Positions 11,047-21,254 of a stretch of 64,000 nt of DNA are shown here, in pieces. The position numbers and the translations under genes are program-made. The stretch covers positions 1 to 64,000 of the forward strand of contig JAKSZP010009260.1 of assembly GCA_022478985.1 (NCBI GenBank). The letters are read 5' to 3'. The notes below the pieces were generated by a model. It was not told the origin of the DNA and searched no databases. It was given only the letters and a program-made list of their open reading frames with translations. Positions within the stretch are counted from its first letter, which is position 1; every line of letters starts with the position of its first letter. Source of the stretch: Massospora cicadina. Taxonomy: Eukaryota > Entomophthoromycota > Entomophthoromycetes > Entomophthorales > Entomophthoraceae.

Positions 11047-12470
11047 AAAGAATTTTCTGATGAATTGATGGCATTTTCTGCGTTGAATAAATCCCATTCT
11101 GGATACTTCTTGTTGACTGCTACCCTTATATCCTCTTATGGAAAGTTCAGCACAACTATTTTGGTGGATACTGGTGCCTCAAATAATTTTATTGACCAAA
11201 ACCTTGCTGACTACCTTGAGTTGAGTTACTCACCCGGTGGTATGGTTAGAGGTGGGGCTTCTCAAGGTATCCCTACACTAAACGTCATGGAGTCAGTCAA
11301 TTTCCAGGTAGGTTCTTATCTATTGTCTGACCAGTTTCAAGCTATCAGAAACCTCTTGTTTCCCATCATTTTGGGTGTTGAGTGGTGGCGGAAGTTTGAC
11401 GTCAGAACTAATTTAAAAGAAAACACTTTATCCTTGTATTTGACAAACGGTCACCAGTTGATTGTTCCTCTGTCTGAGGATGCCCCAGGCAAATTACCCC
11501 ATTGGCCCAATGTTCCCAGTCCATATCTTGCCCCTTTGCTGAAGCCCACTGTGGGACTTTCCTTACCTTCCTGTTTGGAGGAGTTGGCATCTTCTTTTGA
11601 TGCAGCTTCAGCTAGTACGCTACCAGAACATTCCGAGTTTGATTGTGAATTTAAACTTACTGTGGATCTGGTGTGTATTTCTTCCCCCATATACCCATTG
11701 ACTGTCTGGGAGGAAGAGGTTTTAGATGTATGGGTGAAGGAGCAGTTGGCCAAAGGTGCCATCTTTCAGCGTACCTCCCCTGTTTGCTCCCCACTTCTCT
11801 TTGTGGAGAAGGCTGATGGAACTTTACGTCCATGTGTCAATTATGGAAATTTAAACAATGTGACTGTACCCGACCTCCATCCCATCCTTTAGATTCCCAG
11901 ATTGCGCGCTATGTGGAGAAGGCGAAGGTCTTCTCCAAGCTGGACTGCCTCAATGCGTTCAATCAAATCTGGATAAAGAAGGGCCAGGAATGGTTAACCG
12001 CATTCCGCACCAGAAAAGGAATTTTCCAGTTCTGGGTTATGCCCTTTGGGCTTAAGAATGCCCCTGCCATCTTTCAACGCCGCATTGATGCTGCGTTGGG
12101 AGACTTGTTGGGGGTATGTGCGGTTGACTACATGGATGACATTCTGGTGTTTTCCCCCAATCATGAGTCACATGCAGTTCACCTTCAACAAGTAGTGGAG
12201 AGATTGAGGGCCGCTTGCCTTACCCTCAAGATTAGCAAATGCGAATTCTTCAAGTCCCAGGTTACTTTTCTGGGAAACGTCGTTTTTGACCAAACCCATA
12301 TGATAACTCCAGAAAGGAAAAGGCTATCCGTGAGTGGCCTACCCCCACCTCTGTCAAGGAACTGAGGAGCTTTTTGGGGACATGTACGTTCCTCAAGAAG
12401 TTCACACCCAATCTCTCTGAGGTGGCAGCTCCCTTATATAAGGCTAGTGGGGCCAAGGTGCTTCAGTGGT
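11047..12470 (+). pseudogene. A1 protease and reverse transcriptase
   Basis: The aspartic protease motif ILVDTGASNNFIDQ lies at about 11,158, with the flap and ILGVEWW C-terminal block near 11,370. RT follows with [19 protein letters not shown], then [30 protein letters not shown] and the intact catalytic box YMDD (about 12,129). A frameshift at about 11,888 separates the first RT block from the rest, another occurs near 12,330, and a C lost from a C-run near 12,475 ends the thumb (A2 keeps the extra C). Similarity and gene order place it in the Tf1/sushi-like chromoviruses. Confidence 0.9.
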
Positions 12471-12990
12471 CCCCATTTTGGAGGATGCTTTCCAAGCGGT
12501 GAAGTGCACCTTGTTATCCACATCCATCCTTCGCCATGTTGATCCTGAAAAGGAGTTCAATGTGTCCTCAGATGCTTCCAACTCGCCATTGCGGCTGCCC
12601 TGTTACAGGTGGGTGAAGATGGGTCTGAGCATCCTGTGGGATATTTTTCTATGAAAATGTCTCTGCATAAGTTAAATTACGCCGTATATGACAAGGAGCT
12701 ATTAGCAGTGGTGGAGGCGCTGATTTATTGGCGTCACCATTTAAATGGCTCTTCCCAACCATTACAGGTACGCACAGACCACCGAGCCCTGTTGTACTAC
12801 CATGTTCCACATGTTCTAACACCACGTCATACCCGTTGGAGACCCTTGCCCTATTTACATATTCCTATGAGTTCACCAAGGGCAAGGAGAATGGTTTGGC
12901 GGATGCTTTGAGCCGCAACCCTGCTTTGGCTCCAAATCCAAAGGAGGAAGAGATTCACAACACCTGGTTGATGATTCCACCGAGTATGAT
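12471..12990 (+). pseudogene. A1 RNase H (frameshifted)
   Basis: Motifs in order: NVSSDASN (first Asp), then a frame change, YDKELLAVVEAL (catalytic Glu), VRTDHRALLYY (Asp), another frame change near 12,800, and NGLADALSRNPA, the usual end of a Ty3 RNase H. The domain would degrade genomic RNA during cDNA synthesis. At least two indels break it, although every motif residue can be seen. Confidence 0.88.
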
Positions 12991-14270
12991 TCTGCCTCAA
13001 CTTCCTAAGTCCACGGTACATACGCCAGCGCTCATGCCTTTGGAAAATGCAGCAGAATATAGCATGTTTAGGAAGGTAGTTCTTTCTCAGCCGTTATCAG
13101 CCAAATATGCTGTTGTTCTCGCTAAGAGTGCCCTGAATCAGGAGGACTTATCCAGGGGTTATCACATGAAGGATGAGATGGTGTGGTTTCAGGGGCGCCT
13201 ATGGGTTCCTGCTGGACCACTGCGCCTGGAGATCATCCAGGGCCATCAAGACGGAATCACCGTTGGTCATACTGGAAAAGCAAAGACCTTGAAGTTGATA
13301 CTACGCACTTACAATTGGAAGGGCTTGCCTGTTCAGGTAGGGCGGTACTATAAAGAGTGCATGAGCTGCAATCAAATGAAACCTAATCGGCAACCTTTAG
13401 CAGGGTTGCTGGTACCAGTTTAAAAGGCTGAAGCGCCCTGGACTTCCCTATCAGTGGATTTCATTGTGGAGTTACCCGTTTCAGATGAGTATGATGCAAT
13501 CATAGTGGTGGTGGACTGCTTTACAAAGTTCGCCCACTTTATTCCTTGCAGAACAACTATGACTGCCGCTGAAATGGCCAGGCTCTTCGTCGCTCATGTA
13601 TTTGCGCTTCATGGGGTTCCTCAAGAAAACATTAGTGACCGGGGACCCCAGTTCACCTCCGTCTTTTGGGAAGAGTTGTGTAAAGCTCTTCAGATCTGCC
13701 CCTGCCGTTCAACTGCTTATCAGACCAATCAGATGAGCAGACTAAGCGAGTGAACCAGTGCTTGGAACAATTTCTGCGTTGTAACACTACCGCAGACCAT
13801 TCAGATTGGGTTCCTCACCTTCCTATGGCCTAATTTAGCTACAACAACACTTTGCATTCATCAATCGGTTGCTCACCTTTTTTTGCTAACCACGGCTTTA
13901 ACCCTGCTTTTAACATGGAGCCCAGCTGTGGTTCCAAAGTAGAAGCGGTGCTAGACTTTGCTAAGACTCTCAAGAAGGTCCATCAAGGGGTGTCCACAAG
14001 TTTGGAGGTGGCTATGCTGGTTTATAAGGAGAATGCCAATGGAAAGCGCCGAGTGGGTCCAGCATACAAGGAAGGGGATCTCGTGATGCTTGATGCTTGC
14101 AACATCCCTATCAAGCAGCCATGCAAAAAACTGGGTCCAAAGAGGATTGGTCCTTACCAGGTAGTTAGAAAGGTGGGACATGCCTCATACCAGTTGGATG
14201 TTCCCTCCGCGTTTTGGATCTTCTCCATCTTTCATGAAAGCAAGTTAACACTGTTTGAGGGCCCTCCTCC
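12991..14270 (+). pseudogene. A1 integrase (frameshifted)
   Basis: The H2C2 domain is at 13,225-13,380 (GHQDGITVGH, then CMSCNQMKPN). The DDE core starts at 13,454: DFIVELP carries the first Asp and SDRGPQFTSVFW the second. The block with the catalytic Glu (expected GQTEQVNQ) is shifted out of frame at about 13,735. The region from 13,852 gives SSIGCSPFFANHGFNPAF and the GPXXIGPYQVVRKVG C-terminal (GPY/F) motif near 14,140. The stop of the H2C2 frame at 13,421 is in the linker to the core. Confidence 0.9.
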
Positions 14271-14607
14271 TGTGACTCCTGAGGCTTATTTTGTGGATGG
14301 GGCACCGGAATGGGAAGTGGAGGAAATAGTAGCCTCCCGCCGGGTTAAGCGACGCCTTGAGTACTTAGTATCTTGGAAAGGGTTTGACACAGCAGAGAAC
14401 AGTTGGGTGCCAGCACAGGATTGTGTACATGCCCAAGACCTAATCAAATCATATCATAATCATTTCCCTGAGGCTTCAGGATCTCAGCCTAAGCCAGCCA
14501 TTGCTGCTATAAAGTTGCCGCCAGCACATAAGAACTTCTTCTTAGCAAACGCCCCTGGAGGGGGGTGGAGCAAAGAAGGAGGAGAGAGTAATGTCATGGT
14601 TGGATGA
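14271..14607 (+). pseudogene. A1 chromodomain and pol C-terminus
   Basis: EWEVEEIVASRRVKRRLEYL followed by VSWKGFDTAENSWVPAQD is a typical chromodomain fused to the integrase tail. Such domains steer integration to marked chromatin in chromoviruses. In the canonical aromatic cage positions I see W of VSWKG and W of NSWVP. The tail (to TGA 14,605) runs across the polypurine tract and 16 bases into the 3' LTR. This segment itself is open, but it belongs to a broken polyprotein. Confidence 0.9.
14573..14588 (+). other. Polypurine tract of A1
   Basis: AAGAAGGAGGAGAGAG lies three bases before the 3' LTR. The matching purine runs before the 3' LTRs of A2 and A3 are also readable. Confidence 0.75.
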
Positions 14608-14965
14608 TATTGTAGTAGGAACAGATGCTAGAGATAAGGCTGGGCGACAGGAGGCCCTGAAGGTGAAACTTAAGGCTCTTCATGACCTGAAACACACCTT
14701 AGATCAACGCTGGGTGCAAGCCAAGCGTGCCCAGGTTGAGGCTAAAGGGGTGCAAAACGCCCAGCCTCTTATCATGGCTCAGGCCCTAAAACGAACAATT
14801 TATGTTATAAACAAAGATGGTTCAATTCGCTTGGTTGGAGAGCAAGGGTTTGAGTCCCACTATAGCTATGAAATTTTAAGCTCAGGTAAAGTATGGCTTC
14901 AATCAATTACTCGAGTGAAGGCACTTTCAGTGTATTCACTAAAACAGAAGGAAGCATCTGTTTAA
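14591..14965 (+). CDS. Open frame inside the A U3, overlapping the end of pol
   Basis: ATG 14,591 overlaps the last codons of pol in another frame and opens 124 codons across U3, stopping before the TATA-like box. I do not recognise the product. It contains an internal pair of similar words, INKDGSIRLVGEQG and, in other copies, KTDGSICLLERQG. The 5' LTR copy has a TAG near the start but then the same frame to 9,203. The solo LTR A5 keeps the frame with one CGA-to-TGA change. A2 and A3 keep shorter pieces. Between the two A1 LTRs most substitutions in this frame change the amino acid, which argues against recent constraint. The position resembles that of sag or nef in retroviruses, but there is no homology claim. 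Confidence 0.35.
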   Translation: MSWLDDIVVGTDARDKAGRQEALKVKLKALHDLKHTLDQRWVQAKRAQVEAKGVQNAQPLIMAQALKRTIYVINKDGSIRLVGEQGFESHYSYEILSSGKVWLQSITRVKALSVYSLKQKEASV

Positions 14966-15483
14966 TGGAGCGTCAAGGCTTAGGCGCACTTCTGCAGAGC
15001 CTGAATTTCCCCGGCCCAATTTAAATATGTTTTTGCGACCAACATTCCTTGTTGGTCAACTTTTCTTAGATAAAAAATACCCATTTTTTTATGTTTTACT
15101 TATGGTTCCTTGGGCTAACCTGGTGGCGGACCTCTTTGGGGAGGTCTCCAACTATGTGGGCCACTACCTTCTATCACAATTTACCAAAATCCCAGGTGCT
15201 CCCTTGGGTCGCCCAGGTCCCCTCCAGATCGAGGCATCCAAGCTCCCTGACGCCAAGTTACACTTGATATGGACTCCCCTCAGGTGTCACTCAAGTTGTT
15301 ATGTTTTTATCTTACCTGGTCTTATATGTTGCGTTCTACACCCTGACCTGGGTTACCTTTGGCACAAGCACCATTCGAGGTGTCTTCTTACCCTTTTTCT
15401 TAGCGGCTAGTTCCCTAGAAATGTGGGTTTGCATCCCAAATCACCTTGCTGGGAACGAGAGAGTTACAGACACTCTCTTGACA
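14592..15483 (+). repeat. 3' LTR of A1
   Basis: This 892-bp direct partner of 8,773-9,666 ends TGACA next to CCACA. It differs from the 5' LTR mainly by transitions, plus a few single-base indels (near 14,936 and 15,028). The hairpin is at 15,129-15,146. The AATAAA of the 5' LTR reads GATAAA here. Confidence 0.93.
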
Positions 15484-15540
15484 CCACAGCTTGTGCATTT
15501 CTTCTTTATATGACAATGTAATAGATTCTTTACTCAACTA

Positions 15541-15558
15541 CCCCTGTAGTGAGCACCA
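15541..15558 (-). other. tRNA-type primer binding site of B
   Basis: Read on the minus strand, TGGTGCTCACTACAGGGG follows the 5' LTR (15,562-16,705) after three bases. Its complement ends in CCA, as a tRNA 3' end does. The same site is in F (40,115-40,133) and, with changes, in C2 (56,751-56,767). I do not assign the tRNA species. Confidence 0.65.
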
Positions 15559-15561
15559 ACT

Positions 15562-16705
15562 TGTAAAAATTTACTTAGGATTAATTATTGGTCATCAACC
15601 CAGTAAATTTTTACTGCACAGGTTCAATTTCCTCATGCACTTCATCACGTTATATAAAATGTATTAATCGATAATAGTATGCTGACTATTATCCATAGTT
15701 GAGATTGAACTATTATTAGGCCCAATGCTTCGGCTAGTACTTCTGATTAAATACTCTGTAAGTTGTACTCGTAGGGATTTGTTCCCTATATTCTTGTTCA
15801 CTCAATCTTCATTAAGATACCCCAGTGACAGTCTCTCTCGGCCCAACACAGAGTCAGCAGCTATCCCTGATTGTGGTTCCTTCATCTCTAGATCCCCACT
15901 CAGATCTTTACTCTTCTCTCTAAGAGTTTTTCAATTATTGCCTTCTGCAATAATATCCTTGAGATGGAATGACACAATAGAAGCTGATAGTCTAACTATA
16001 CACCAAGTATACAATATTACTGTAGATTATAATAATAACGTTGATAAAAATAATGTTAATAATGTTTTTTTATTATAATAAATCCTAGGGAATTATATAG
16101 TAGGGATTCAGCTGTCTAACCCTCAGTTGTCACCTCTTCAATAAAATAGCAGCCGTTGCCATTGAATCACCCTTCCTTGTCTCAGCAGCAATGGTCTTCC
16201 CCATCCTGGCTAGGATTCCATCATTGGACATCCTCAAGACCTCAAACATAAAGAGTCAAAAATGTGTCCCTAACGTTTTCCTCTCAATCTAAGTGAACCA
16301 ACCATAATTGGCTAGCGACCTGCTTAGGTAATGGGACTTATTACCCATTATGGCAGGTCACTTCACCAAACAATTATTTGCTAGTTTTAGGCGGCATCAC
16401 TTACCTCTCAACTCACTATTCATTCCCAATCAGTCAGTGATGAAACCCGACCAATCCCAATTGGTACACATGATAGTTAATCACTATCAGATGCCCCTAT
16501 TTCTTCAGCCACTCTTCCTAATGAGATATTAGGTATTCATCTGGCTCAATCCCTGAAGGTTATGGCCAGGTGAATATCCCAAAACTCCCAAACGTAGTTC
16601 CTCCAAAACTTGGGCCAACTGTTTTTGATCACTTTGCCTTAGGAATTTTCCCCTAGAAATACCAGGTAATCTAGAAGGCTGGGAATATGGGCAAAAATCC
16701 CAACA
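15562..16705 (-). repeat. 5' LTR of element B
   Basis: This 1,144-bp LTR is the direct repeat partner of 433-1,578, running TGTAAAAA to CAACA on the + strand. It is followed by CACAG, the right copy of the target duplication in A2. Confidence 0.88.
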
Positions 16706-19392
16706 CACAGATTGCACGCTATGTGTGGCGAGATTCTTATCCAATTTGGATTGTTTAAACATGTAAAATCAGATCTGTAATAAGAAGGGCTAGGAGTGGC
16801 TGAAAGCATTCCGTACCAGAAAGGGAGTCTTCCAATTTCAGGTTATGCGCTTTGGGCTTAAAAATGCCCCTGATATCTTTCAACGATGTATTGATGTAGC
16901 TTTGGGAGACCTTCTGGGGGTATGCGCGATAGCTTACATGGATGGTATTTTTATATCTTCTCCTGACAATAAGTACCATGAAGTGCACCTACAGAAGATG
17001 GTGGAGCGTTTGAGGGCAGCTGAACTTACTTTAAAAATAAGTAAGTGCGAATTCTTTAAGTCCCAGATCATCTTCCTGGACAACGTCGTGTTTGACCAAG
17101 AGCACATGATAACTCCAGACAAGGAGAAAGTGATACATGAGTGACCCGCTCCAACTTTGGTTAAGGAATTGAGGGGCTTTTTGGGACGTGTACGTTCCTT
17201 AAGAAGTTCATAACGACCTTTTTTGAAGTTGCGGCGCTTTTGTATAAGGCTAGCGGTGCAAAGGTGCTTCAGTGGTCCCCCATTTTGGAGGATGCTTTCC
17301 AAGAAGTGAAGTGCACCCTGTTGTCCACATCTATTCTTCGCCATGTTGATCCTAATAAAGAGTTCATTGTTACTTCTAATGCCTCCAACTTTTCCATAGT
17401 GGCGGTCCTATTACAAGTAGGTGAAGATGGAATAGAGCATTTGGTGTGATATTTTTCCAGGAAGATGTCTCAACCAGAGTTAAGCTACGCCATATTTGGT
17501 AAAGAGTTTATTAGCAGTGGTTTAGGCGCTAACCTATTGGCGCCATCACTTGCATGTCTCATCCCAACCCCTCCACATATTTACAGATCACCATGCCTTA
17601 CTGTAATACCGCGCACCTCATGTCTTACCCCTCATGACAAACCCGCTGGCATAAGACCCTAGATCAATTTGTGTTTTCCAATGAGCTTACTAAGGTCAAG
17701 GAGAATGGTTTGGCGTATTCTTTAAACCGCAACTCTGCATTAACTCCTGATCCAAAGGAGGTAGAGGCGCATAATACCCGTTTGATGATTCCACCGGGTA
17801 AGATTGTGCCTCAACTGCCATCTTTCTTGGCCAACAGGACAGCGCTTGCACCTCTGGAAAACGCGGAGGAATATAGTATGTTTAGGAAGTAGTCCTTTCT
17901 CAGCCATCATCAGCTGAATATACTATGATACTTGCTAAGAGCGCTTTAAATCAGGAGGGTATAACCAGGGGTTTACACATAAAGGTGAGATGGTGTGGTT
18001 TCAGGGGCGCCTATGGGTTCCCGCTGGACCACTTCACCTGGAAATCATCTGGGACCATAATGACAGAATAACCTTTTGTCATCTTGGAAAGGCAAAGACT
18101 CTGGAGTTAATTTGTTGCACATACAATTACTAGTGTTTAGCCGCTCAGGTGGGTAGGCATTATAAATAGTGCCTGGTCTGCAACCAAATGAAACTGAACC
18201 AACAGCCACTAGCAGGGTTGTTGGTACCGTTCAAAAGGCTGAAGGGCCTTGGACAGCCTTATTGATGGATTTCATTGTGGAATTGCTTGTATCAGATGGC
18301 TACGATGCCATCATAATTGCGGTGGACCAATTTAAGAGTTCTCCCACTTTAATCCCTGCAGAACCACAGTCAACGCAGCTGAGATGTTTAGGCTTTTGGC
18401 ACTCATGTGATCACTCTTTACGTGGTCCCTCAAGAGATAATTAGCGATCATGGACCCCAGTTTACCTCTGTCTTTTGGGAAGTGTTGTGTAAGTCTCTGC
18501 AAATCCTCCCTGCCGTTCAACTGCTTATTACCCCCAATCATATGGGCAGACAGAACAATTGAATTAGTGCTTTGAACAGTACTTGCAGTTTTACACCGCC
18601 GCTGATCATTCATATTGGGTTTCCCATCTCCCCCATGGCTCTTTTCAGCTATAACAACGCCCAACATGCATCAATCAGCTGTTCCCCTTCTTCGCCAACT
18701 ATGGATCCAATTCTGCCTTCATCATGGAGACCAGTTGTGGATACAAGGTGGAAGCGGTGGTGGACTTTACAAAAATAATCAAGAAAGTATACCAGGGGGT
18801 GAGCACAAATTTAGATGTGGCATGCAGGATTACAATGAGAACGCTGATGGTAAGAGATGAGTTGTCCAGCATTAAGTAAGGAGATCTCATGATGCTGGAT
18901 GGAAAAACATCCCAATCAAACAACTATGCAAAAAACTAGGACCTAAGAGGATTGGGCTGTACCGCGTCATCAGAAAGGTGGGCCACGCTTCATACCAGTT
19001 GGATCTCACCCCTCATTTTGAATCTTTTCAGTAATCCATGAAAGCAAGCTCACGTTGTTTAGGGTCCCCCACTAAAGACTCCTGAGGATTAGTTTGTGGA
19101 TGGGGTGCCAGAGTGGGATTTGGAGGAGCTTTAGCCTATCGTTGGAAAAGAAGAAGACTCAATTATCTTGTATCTTGGAAGAGATTATACCAGTGGTAAA
19201 TAGTCTGGTTTAAGCACGTGACTGTGTCCATATCCAAGATTTAATTGTAGCATTACACAAGCGTTTCCCTGAGGTTGCATGATCTAAGTCCAAGCAAGCT
19301 GTTGATGCCATGAAGTTGGCCCCTGCACATAAAAACTTTTCCTTGGTGAATGCCCCTGGAGGGGGTAGAGCCCAAAAAGGAGGAGAGGGTAT
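16706..19392 (+). pseudogene. A2 pol, RT to chromodomain (degenerate)
   Basis: Segments match A1 in order. RT: MRFGLKNAPDIFQRCID at about 16,845, with the box reading YMDG instead of YMDD. RNase H: VTSNASNFSIVAVLLQVG, where the first Asp has become Asn. Integrase core: DFIVELLVSDGYDAIIIAVD, then frameshifts. An integrase tail and a decayed chromodomain (about 19,090-19,260) with stops follow. Catalytic losses in both RT and RNase H show that A2 is older than A1. It runs up to the polypurine stretch before 19,393. Confidence 0.85.
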
Positions 19393-20280
19393 TTTCATGT
19401 TTACATGACCTAATTAAAGGCACCAACATCAAGGAAAAGGGTGGGTGGCAGGAAGTCCAAAGGGTCAGGTTGCAGGACCTTCCTGACCTAATAAAAACCT
19501 TGGATCAACGCTGGGTACAGGTCAGATATGCCCAGGTTGGTCCAGGTGAGGTACTTAACGCCAGACCCTTATACCAGCTTTAGCATTAAAACGAACAAGT
19601 TACCTCTTAAACGATGATGGTACATTTCATTTGATCAGGGAATGGGGGTTCAAAACCCATTCCACTTAATTATGTGCTCGGGTAGGTTACAACTTCAATT
19701 AATTACTCAAGTGAAGTCAGTTTCATTGTATACTACCATTTCAGATGGAAGCGTGTGCCTATTGGTACATCAGTGCTTGGGACCACTTCCACAAACCCAT
19801 AATTACCCTGACAATGTTTATATATGTTTGTTTGTACCAACATTCCTCATTGGTCGACTTTTCACAATAAACTTTCCCGTTTTATTTACGTTTTATTTAT
19901 GGTTCCTTGGGCGACCTGTGTGTTGACCTCTTTGAGGAGATCTACAACAACGTTGGCCACTATATTTTATCCCAAATATATAAAGTTTTTGGTGCACTGT
20001 TGGGCCGCCCTGGTCCCCTCCAGATTAAGGCACCCAAGCTGCCTAGCACCAATTTACATTTGGTTATGGACTCCCCTTTGGGATCCTACCTTGTTTTGTT
20101 GTTTCTTGCTTATATTATATAGTATACTGCGTTGTACACCCTTGCCTTGGTCCCTTCTGCTCTGGCACCATACGCGGTGCCTTGTTTCCCATTCTCTTAA
20201 CAGCTAGTTCCCTGGCAGTGTGGGTTTGCATTCCGCATCACCTCTCAGTAAACGAGAGAGTTACAAACCCTCTCTTAACA
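19393..20280 (+). repeat. 3' LTR of A2
   Basis: This 888-bp A-type LTR (TTTCATG, decayed from TGTCATG, to TTAACA). It has a TATA-like TTTATATATG near 19,820 and a hairpin with one stem mismatch near 19,925. Its U3 half is closest to the left LTR of A3, and its U5 half is closest to the right LTR of A3. Confidence 0.85.
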
Positions 20281-20363
20281 GGCTTGTATTTTATGTCCGC
20301 ATATTCATTATGGCAGACCAAACCTAGTTTTAGTCAGCTCTTACCATGAAGATATATGCTAGC

Positions 20364-21254
20364 TGTCAAGAGTGTCTATAACACTCCAGTTCCCAGTATG
20401 GTGGAGCACTGAGCACAGGACCAAAGCAAGCGAACTATTCATTAGTATTAAAATAAAGATAGCCCAGCAGAGGAAGCTTGAGCTAAAATAACATAGGGAG
20501 AGGGTGGTTAACATGGTACTCATAATTAAGGATTGAGCAAACAGAAAAGCATTCTATGCCCCAAAGGGCCGTTCATAACCAAGAAATGATATGTTTAGAG
20601 TGCAAGGATGCCTTGGGTTTGGAGGGACCTAGGGGGCAACGGTGTACCTGATGCTGCAATAATTTTAAACAAATGAACTGGCTAATGTGATGTGAGACCT
20701 CCTCAAAGAGGTCCGCACACAGGTACGCTCAAGTGAACATGAGAAAAACGTTAGACTGACTAAGGATTTATTGTAAGGAGGAATATAAACAACGAGAGAA
20801 GTTGGTGTTGAAGAAGCATATTTAAGCCAAACCAGTGAAATCATCTATCATATAAAGTGGTAACAAGCTGAGGTTCATCAATAAGTGCACACTACCATCT
20901 GACAGGGTGCTATACTTTGAAATAGTCCAAACTCGAGAAATAATTAAAGTGAAGGCTGACCTAAGTTTGAAATTTTGTAAACTAAATGGATTTTGAACCC
21001 CCATTCCCTGATCAACTGAATAGTACCATCATCGTTTAAGAGGTAACTTGTTCGTTTTTATGCTAAAGCTGGTACAAGGGTCTGGCGTTAAGCACCTCAC
21101 CTGGACCAACCTGGGCATATCTGGCCTGTACCCAGCGTTGATCCAAGGTTTTCTTTAGGTCAGGAAGGTCCTGCAACCTGACCCTTTGGACTTCCTGCCA
21201 CCCACCCTTTTCCTTGAGATTGGTGCCTACTATCAGATCATTAACTACGACTCA
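20364..21254 (-). repeat. 3' LTR of A3 (divergent)
   Basis: It starts TGTCAAGAGTG on the + strand and ends at the decayed ACTCA, next to the purine tract of A3. U3 (about 20,990-21,254) closely matches the A2 LTR. The U5 half (20,380-20,690) is so altered that only short words (CCAAAGGG, GACCTCCTC) can still be aligned. Confidence 0.75.

Larger units (their letters stand above)
8773..15483 (+). mobile_element. Ty3 chromovirus A1, full length, young
   Basis: This 6,711-bp element begins TGTCA and ends TGACA, with LTRs 8,773-9,666 and 14,592-15,483. It is flanked by the identical 5-bp duplication CCACA at 8,768-8,772 and 15,484-15,488. The order is LTR, gag, protease, RT, RNase H, integrase, chromodomain, polypurine tract, LTR. 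By hand alignment the LTRs differ at about 40 of 893 positions (about 95% identical). Gag, protease and the first RT block are in one frame with four in-frame stops; several single-base frameshifts follow. It is complete in structure but not in coding capacity. It was inserted into element B. Confidence 0.95.
433..16705 (-). mobile_element. LTR retrotransposon B, full length, itself split by A1
   Basis: The two direct repeats 433-1,578 and 15,562-16,705 (TGTAAAA to AACA on the + strand) are its LTRs. Orientation is minus: gag, protease, RT, RNase H and integrase read leftward from about 8,760 to 3,650. A tRNA-type primer site lies at 15,541-15,558 inside the right LTR, and a purine-rich tract (on the minus strand) borders the left LTR. 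A1 (8,773-15,483) is inserted between the gag region and the primer site, so B without A1 is about 9.6 kb. Between the pol end and the left LTR is an extra 2 kb with an open frame on the opposite strand. The integrase has no chromodomain. Confidence 0.85.
1..20280 (+). mobile_element. Ty3 chromovirus A2, 3' part, split by element B
   Basis: The A2 copy is present as 1-432 and 16,706-20,280. The two parts join in the reverse transcriptase region when aligned to the intact-order copy A1: the left part ends where A1 reads about 11,895 and the right part resumes at the A1 sequence beginning AGATTGCGCG. Element B (433-16,705) sits at the break, flanked by AACAG on the left and CACAG on the right, a slightly decayed 5-bp target duplication. 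The 5' LTR, gag and most of the protease lie outside the window to the left. The 3' LTR is 19,393-20,280. Confidence 0.85.
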
